In this document: in pieces, positions 29,701 to 33,529 of the stretch
How positions within the stretch are numbered: the stretch's first letter is position 1
Layout of the letters: every line of letters begins with the position of its first letter
Source: a bacterium
GTDB lineage: Bacteria > Gemmatimonadota > Glassbacteria > GWA2-58-10
Assembly (NCBI GenBank): GCA_021372515.1
Contig: JAJFUG010000027.1
Span: 1 to 33,529, forward strand
Reading direction: 5' to 3'
Length of the DNA: 33,529 nt
Made by a program: the position numbers and the translations under genes
The notes under the pieces: model-generated
Told to the model about the DNA's origin: nothing
Seen by the model: the letters and a program-made list of their open reading frames with translations, nothing else
Databases searched by the model: none

Positions 29701-30248
29701 GCACCGCCACGATCAGGGTCAATGTTCGGATCATTGCCGCCACCAACCGTGACCTCGAAAAAGAGGTGCGGCAGGACCGCTTCCGGCAGGACCTCTTCTA
29801 CCGGCTCAATGTCTATCCGATTACCTGCCCGCCCCTGCGTGAGCACAAGGAGGACATCCCGCTGCTGGTCAACCATTTTGTCAATAAATACAGCGCCCAG
29901 GCCGGTAAGAAGATAAATTTCATCTCGCCGAACCTTATTGACAACCTGCAGTCTTACGACTGGCCGGGTAATGTCCGGGAACTGGAAAATGTCATCGAGC
30001 GGGCCGTGATTGTCAGCCGCAGGAACAAGCTCGAACTGGCCGAGTCTCTGCAGAAAGAGACCCAGCCCCGGGACCGGGATTCGAGAACCCCGACCCTGGA
30101 GGAACTGGAGCGGGAGCACATTGTAAAAGTGCTGAAAACCACCGGCTGGCGGATAAGAGGAAAATCCGGCGCGGCGGAAATTTTAGGGCTGAAACCGACA
30201 ACGCTTGAATCGAGAATGGACAAGCTGGGGATCCGGCGCAACACCTGA
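26748..30248 (+). CDS. Membrane one-piece regulator: Reg_prop propellers, Y_Y_Y, TM, sigma-54 AAA+ activator, Fis HTH
   Basis: The protein has 1166 residues. A signal/anchor sequence (1-26) is followed by about 14-15 propeller blades (about 30-665; motif FEDSKGNLWFGT), enough for two seven-bladed propellers. A Y_Y_Y domain (about 690-772, YNYRLEGLEADWIP) and a transmembrane helix (about 776-798) come next, then a coiled coil (about 800-855). The sigma-54 activator domain has Walker A GETGTGK (887-893), the sigma-54-contacting loop GAFTGA (934-939), Walker B FLDEIGEM and the R-finger region. The C-terminus (about 1115-1166) is a Fis-type helix-turn-helix. Propeller/Y_Y_Y sensors are best known from Bacteroidota hybrid two-component systems, where they feed a histidine kinase. 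Here that part is replaced by a direct AAA+ output, giving periplasmic sensing with direct control of sigma-54 promoters. Confidence 0.95.
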   Translation: MMRMRRISLLLSTLAILVGSHRNLYAVKYPFRTYTAKDGLASNQVGSILQDRKGCLWLSTQGGISRFNGLNFTNYSVTDGLAGNSALKIFEDSRGGLWASFWGGGVSRYDGEKWTTLSDDYLRDNTVWTFFEDSRGRLWVTTFGAGVACLDKAGWQYHTVADGLPDNRVRTVFEDSKGNLWFGFQQYGVCRFDGKNWKHFYPLGPGALCQINSIVEDKEGDIWLAGYSKIKRESVAIEIRGTVEQGNYRIFDHKDGIPLGSDPSLLQDSQGNIWYSAQGGGVGVYDGTGWKTYTTQNGLPSDNITSIFEDKEKNLWFGTWGDGLVRLSDRAFVTYTEADGLPGNSVAPALEDRQGNLWFNDRYVEGVARYDGNKWTTYTSRDGLCSDHIVHLYMDSKGVIWFSSGYEISTLDGSRWKNYILENQWINRSFFEDRNGVIYIGTFQYKFNGRTIEPCLLKGENPDSPPSVLSTAQDTAGNLLFGTTECLLVFNGTDLRKLERGRVINAITGDPERCLWFATDSGLVKSDIQDYYGYAGENERLAGIRYTIESGLAHNDVLALCRDASGAVWAGTNGGGVSRLKDDAITNFTVENGLSSNVCNYILESGSRLYFVMSNGLNCYDGETFKVYTEEDGFTANTQSQPLLDRKGNLWFRSPNGVIKYDPSSDRPTLIQPPVYITGLKLFDKSIPVRDGIVLDYDMNGLNIEFVGICFASPGVLYNYRLEGLEADWIPTRQNSVSYTNLPEGRYTFKVKARNQDGVWSRETATLSFRILPPFWATLWFRVLSLVAIVAAFYGIHEFRTRFIKKRNLELLHEVSERKKVESALRKEHAEVESLKNRLQAENIYLQEEIRIEHDFKEIISNSDALNKVLERVEQVAATDATVLILGETGTGKQLIARAVHNVSPRAERALVTVNCAALPATLIESELFGHEKGAFTGALSRKIGRFELADGGSIFLDEIGEMPLDLQAKLLRVLQDGEFERLGSTATIRVNVRIIAATNRDLEKEVRQDRFRQDLFYRLNVYPITCPPLREHKEDIPLLVNHFVNKYSAQAGKKINFISPNLIDNLQSYDWPGNVRELENVIERAVIVSRRNKLELAESLQKETQPRDRDSRTPTLEELEREHIVKVLKTTGWRIRGKSGAAEILGLKPTTLESRMDKLGIRRNT

Positions 30249-30348
30249 ATGGTATCCGAAATATCGGAGTCTCTCCGGCATTTCGGAGATTAGCCCGCGC
30301 GCCCGAAAGAGGCGATAAAGCCGAATAATAACATAAAATATTCAATGG

Positions 30349-30383
30349 AAGCCACTTGGACAACTGCCCGGGTGGCTTTTTTT
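30349..30383 (+). terminator. Terminator after the propeller regulator
   Basis: The stem AAGCCAC (30349-30355) / GTGGCTT (30372-30378) is extended by four further pairs, two of them G-U, and followed by T7. It isolates the regulator from the thioredoxin-like gene. Confidence 0.82.
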
Positions 30384-30475
30384 ATTCGGAACGGGTTTTG
30401 TATTTCGAAGAAAAGAAGGAAAGCACGAATCCAATGCTGCGGCGAGCCGGCGGAGAGCACGTGGGAGATGGAAAA

Positions 30476-30823
30476 ATGAACGGAAAGCCCGGCCTTCTCA
30501 TTCTGACCGAGGCCAATTTCCGGCGGGAAGTCATCGAGGCGGCCGGGCCGGTGCTGGTCGTGTTCGAGACCGACTGGAGCGGATCGTACCGGATTATCGC
30601 TCCGTTCATCGAGGAGATGGCCCTCCGATACCAGGGCCGGATCAAGCTGGGGAAACTGGATGTCGACGCGAATAAACGGATAGCCGACGAATATTCGATC
30701 CGTACTCTTCCCACGCTCATCTTCTTCAAAAACGGGCAGATCGTGGACTTCCTCATCGGCATTTGCCCGAAAAACATCATTGAGAACTTGCTCGGCAGCA
30801 TCCTGCTGCGGGACGATAGTTGA
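30476..30823 (+). CDS. Thioredoxin-fold protein lacking both active-site cysteines
   Basis: This 115-residue protein is close to thioredoxin in length and pattern: VLVVFETDWSGSYRIIAPFI, then a KLDVDANKRIADEYSIRTLP strand-helix-strand and the cis-Pro loop RTLPTLIFFKNGQ. The canonical WCGPC is replaced by WSGSY, so neither redox Cys remains and thiol-disulphide exchange is excluded. The only Cys is near the C-terminus (GICPKN). It may be a chaperone, a scaffold or a binding partner, as known for other redox-inactive thioredoxin folds. The start at 30476 is chosen because GGGAG lies about 8 nt upstream; in-frame codons farther upstream show no family similarity and overlap the terminator. No signal peptide is seen, so it is cytoplasmic. 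Confidence 0.85.
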   Translation: MNGKPGLLILTEANFRREVIEAAGPVLVVFETDWSGSYRIIAPFIEEMALRYQGRIKLGKLDVDANKRIADEYSIRTLPTLIFFKNGQIVDFLIGICPKNIIENLLGSILLRDDS

Positions 30824-31097
30824 GCCGGCAGCGGAACCGACTGCCGGAGCATGACTTCAGGCTTCAGTGAACCGCTCACTTTTTCAAGAGGGGGCCGGAG
30901 AGACTGAAAAGAGACCGGACCGGCGGGATGGGATCGAGGATACCCGGGCGCCTGGAGGAGCCTCTGCGGCGGTGTGGTGAGACCTGGGAAATCGGAGCGC
31001 GCAAGAAAGGGGGGCCATTCATCAGCACTACTCTACCATCTCTCTGAACTCGAATCAACCTCGGTTTGACAGACTCCTCAGCCAGCAGGGGGCTTCG

Positions 31098-33529
31098 ATG
31101 CACCAAAGGAAATGCAAATCCTACCTTTCTATAACCGTCGACACGGTGTTTCTGCTCTTGTTTACGGTGGCCGGGCTGTTCGCGCAGCTGGCCACCGGCA
31201 AGGTGGAGGGTGTTGTCCGGGACAAGGACACAGGGAAACCTCTGGCGGGGGCCCAGGTGCTCATCGAGGGCACGCGCCTGGGAAATGTGACCAACGCGGA
31301 CGGTTACTACTTCATCCTCAATGTCCCCCCGGGACGCAGGGACATTACGTTCGCTTTCACCGGGTACCAGAAAACCACCGTGGCCAGCCAGCTTGTCCTG
31401 GCCGACCAGACTGTCACGGTGAACGGCCAGCTCAGCTCCACGGTGATCCAGCTTGAGGGGATCACTGTCGCCGGCGAGTCCGAGATCATCGTCCCCCGCG
31501 ATGAGACCTCGACCAAGCGCCGCCTGACCAGCGAACAGGTCTCCGAGACGCCGGTCAACCGTCTCGAGGACGCCATGATCCTGGAGGCCGGAGTGGAAAT
31601 CGGCGGCCGCGGCTCCCGCGACCGGGGCCTGCGTATCCGGGGCGGCCGTATCGGCGAGGAGGCCATGATCATTGACGGGCTGATGGTCCGCAACTACTCC
31701 GCCAACCCGTTCAAAGTGGGCCAGGGCTGGGTTTTCGAAAACGATTTCGGATCCACCAGCGATGACACCTCACCGCTCGAGGTGGGCACCTCGGCCGTGG
31801 AGGAGGTGGATATCATCACCGGTGGTTTCCAGGCCGAGTACGGCAACGCCCAGTCGGGCATCGTCAACATAGTCACCAAGGAAGGCGGGAGCAGCCTGGC
31901 CGGCAATGTCCGCTACACCACCGACCAGCTCAATCCACGCACCAGTGACTTCGGGTACAACCAGATGGCGACAAGCCTCGGCGGACCGATACCGGTGGTG
32001 CCGGACCTCTATTTCCACCTCTCCGGCGAAATCCAGGGTGAGGCCGACCGCAGCTACACCCATGCCGATGAGGGTTTCCGGGGCATCGACCAGACATTTG
32101 TCGACCGCCTCAACGACGCTGTCCGGAACGACCCCGCGGTGGCGGCGGTGCGGACCGAAAACCCGGGCCTGGAGTATCCCTATACCCTGGAGCAGTTCCG
32201 GACCGGCCACGAGTTCTATGTCAGCCACCTCCAGCAGGATTATCCCTCGCTCTACAAGGCGGATAATCCCCTGCACCAGATGTCTCTTTTCTCCCCCGAC
32301 AATCCCGTGCGGCTGCCCTACAACTGGGGCGACCGGACGCTCCTGTCCGGGAAATTCACCTATTCTCCGGTAAAAAGCCTGAAACTGATCGCCTCCGACA
32401 ACTGGTCCCGCAACCAGCATTCCTACCCGGCGGGCTACTCGGGGGAAGGCAATTATTTTCAGACCGGGGTTTTCTACAAAGGGGACCCGCTGTGGGAAGG
32501 CCGGGACTGGGGGACAGCGACGCAGGTCCATGTGCCGCAGGCCTACGGCAGAAGGATCAAGACCGACAACCTGCTCAGCGGGTTTGACTGGAACATTTTC
32601 AGGTCCGCCGCGCGGAGCGCCTCGCTGCAGTTCCGCTTCAGCTATTTCGGCACCGTGGCGGTCAACCAGGCCAGCCTGGAAACCGACTGGGAGCGCAGCA
32701 CTTTCATGAGCTGGAGCGCCCACGACATCCGTTTCGAGATCGAAAGGTATTTCAACAAGGAAGGGCCTCACCCCGAGCGGGGTGAAAAGTGGGTGGACGG
32801 CGAGCTGGGCTGGAAACAGTCGGTGCCGTACGAAACACCTTTCGAACAGGGCGTTTACACTGCCTATTACATGAACTACATGTACAGCAGCGAGAAACAG
32901 AAGAATTACAAGGCCGACCTGGACTTCCAGGTCGATCGCCATAACCGGGCCAAGCTGGGGATGCAGTTCACGCATTTCGACGTTTTCAGTTTCGGAACCA
33001 ATTACAAGACCACGGTGCGGAACCCCCTGGATGTCTACAAGCGGTTCCCGGAAATGTGGAGCGCCTACCTGCAGAACAGGACGGATGTGGGCGACCTGGT
33101 CGTCGATTACGGGTTGCGCTACGACGGGTACGCGCCGGTGACCAACTGGGGCCGCACCGCCACCGATCCCTACGCCGAAAATTTCCATCCCCAGGTGCAG
33201 ACCTCGTTCTCGCCGCGTTTCGATGTGGCTTTCCCGGTCACCGAAAAGGCGCAGTTCCGCTTCTCCTACGGGGTGTTCACCCAGCTTCCCAACCTTCAGT
33301 ACATGACCCTGAGGAGCGAGGAAGGCTCGGGCGCCGAAAATTACGGCGACCTGGGATACTCCCGCACCGACGCCTTCGAGTCCGGCATGAGCTACCTGTT
33401 GACCGACGACATGGTCATGGACCTGGTGGCCTATTACCGGGACATTGACGGCAACCTGGCGACCAAGGAGTTCTTCCGGGACTACTGGAAATGGAAAACC
33501 GAGGAGCGCATCCGCGACTGGTTCACCGG
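31098..33529 (+). CDS. TonB-dependent receptor with carboxypeptidase-like N-terminal domain (partial)
   Basis: The frame starts at an ATG with AGGGGG just upstream and is open to the window edge (810 codons visible), so the C-terminus is missing. A long signal peptide (1-29, ending LFAQ) precedes a carboxypeptidase-regulatory-like domain (about 33-120: GKVEGVVRDKDTGKPLAGAQ, TNADGYYFILNVPPG). Next comes the plug domain (about 135-260: MIIDGLMVRN, VEEVDIITGGFQAEYGNAQ, GIVNIVTKEGG). Outer-membrane beta-barrel strands rich in Tyr/Trp/Phe follow. Proteins of this type import glycan fragments, siderophores or other ligands with TonB energy. A SusD-type partner, if any, would lie beyond the window. 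The 274 bp upstream hold no recognised gene or clear promoter. Confidence 0.93.
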   Translation, partial: MHQRKCKSYLSITVDTVFLLLFTVAGLFAQLATGKVEGVVRDKDTGKPLAGAQVLIEGTRLGNVTNADGYYFILNVPPGRRDITFAFTGYQKTTVASQLVLADQTVTVNGQLSSTVIQLEGITVAGESEIIVPRDETSTKRRLTSEQVSETPVNRLEDAMILEAGVEIGGRGSRDRGLRIRGGRIGEEAMIIDGLMVRNYSANPFKVGQGWVFENDFGSTSDDTSPLEVGTSAVEEVDIITGGFQAEYGNAQSGIVNIVTKEGGSSLAGNVRYTTDQLNPRTSDFGYNQMATSLGGPIPVVPDLYFHLSGEIQGEADRSYTHADEGFRGIDQTFVDRLNDAVRNDPAVAAVRTENPGLEYPYTLEQFRTGHEFYVSHLQQDYPSLYKADNPLHQMSLFSPDNPVRLPYNWGDRTLLSGKFTYSPVKSLKLIASDNWSRNQHSYPAGYSGEGNYFQTGVFYKGDPLWEGRDWGTATQVHVPQAYGRRIKTDNLLSGFDWNIFRSAARSASLQFRFSYFGTVAVNQASLETDWERSTFMSWSAHDIRFEIERYFNKEGPHPERGEKWVDGELGWKQSVPYETPFEQGVYTAYYMNYMYSSEKQKNYKADLDFQVDRHNRAKLGMQFTHFDVFSFGTNYKTTVRNPLDVYKRFPEMWSAYLQNRTDVGDLVVDYGLRYDGYAPVTNWGRTATDPYAENFHPQVQTSFSPRFDVAFPVTEKAQFRFSYGVFTQLPNLQYMTLRSEEGSGAENYGDLGYSRTDAFESGMSYLLTDDMVMDLVAYYRDIDGNLATKEFFRDYWKWKTEERIRDWFT

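Noticed and set aside
28113-30119. A 668-codon minus-strand frame opposite the propeller regulator
   Set aside because: It shows no recognisable domains, whereas the plus strand has an unbroken multi-domain protein.

Overview
The window reads as a GC-rich bacterial chromosome segment with an AT-richer accessory island in the middle. A TonB-dependent receptor with a carboxypeptidase-like N-terminal domain, a double Reg_prop propeller/Y_Y_Y sensor, a cohesin-dockerin secreted protein and a family-9-like carbohydrate-binding protein together suggest a diderm of the Fibrobacterota/Chlorobiota/Bacteroidota superphylum or a neighbouring candidate phylum. That placement is an inference from gene content; no marker gene fixes it.

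Left flank (1-12403, ordinary chromosome). The 3' end of a DnaE-family polymerase gene stops inside a small double-hairpin inverted-repeat element. A BrkB/YihY-type membrane protein lies on the minus strand. On the plus strand follow a nucleoside phosphorylase/nucleosidase-family enzyme, a double cyclic-nucleotide-binding-domain protein, a sugar-1-phosphate nucleotidyltransferase and a secreted protein with two cohesin-like domains and its own dockerin. Then come gltB and gltD (glutamate synthase) and a complete tRNA-Asp.

Island (about 12359-25369). The last 45 nt of tRNA-Asp recur 12,966 bp downstream (43/45 identical), each copy followed by its own strong terminator. This is the footprint of an element integrated into the 3' half of tRNA-Asp, although no integrase is visible. 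Inside are a PD-(D/E)XK nuclease-like protein convergent with a DUF4143 ATPase. Next is a 4.2-kb cassette bounded by 54-bp near-perfect direct repeats, carrying abiEi, abiEii and a TOTE-type primase-SF2 helicase in one tight operon. After it comes a four-gene minus-strand phosphorelay: a degenerate Hpt-REC protein, a stand-alone Hpt, a large hybrid kinase and a single-domain receiver. The last ~0.86 kb before the right end holds no recognisable gene.

Right flank (25370-33529). A secreted family-9-like carbohydrate-binding protein is divergent from a very unusual regulator that joins a periplasmic propeller/Y_Y_Y sensor directly to a sigma-54 AAA+ activator and Fis-type HTH in one polypeptide. 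Downstream lie a thioredoxin-fold protein whose CGPC site has become SGSY, and a TonB-dependent receptor that runs off the window. The set resembles a nutrient (probably glycan) sensing and uptake locus.

The best candidate for something undescribed is the AbiE + primase-helicase cassette. It has a type IV toxin-antitoxin pair at the head, an operator/promoter built for autoregulation and a possibly leaderless first gene. Its terminal repeats coincide with the 3' end of an antisense reading frame.
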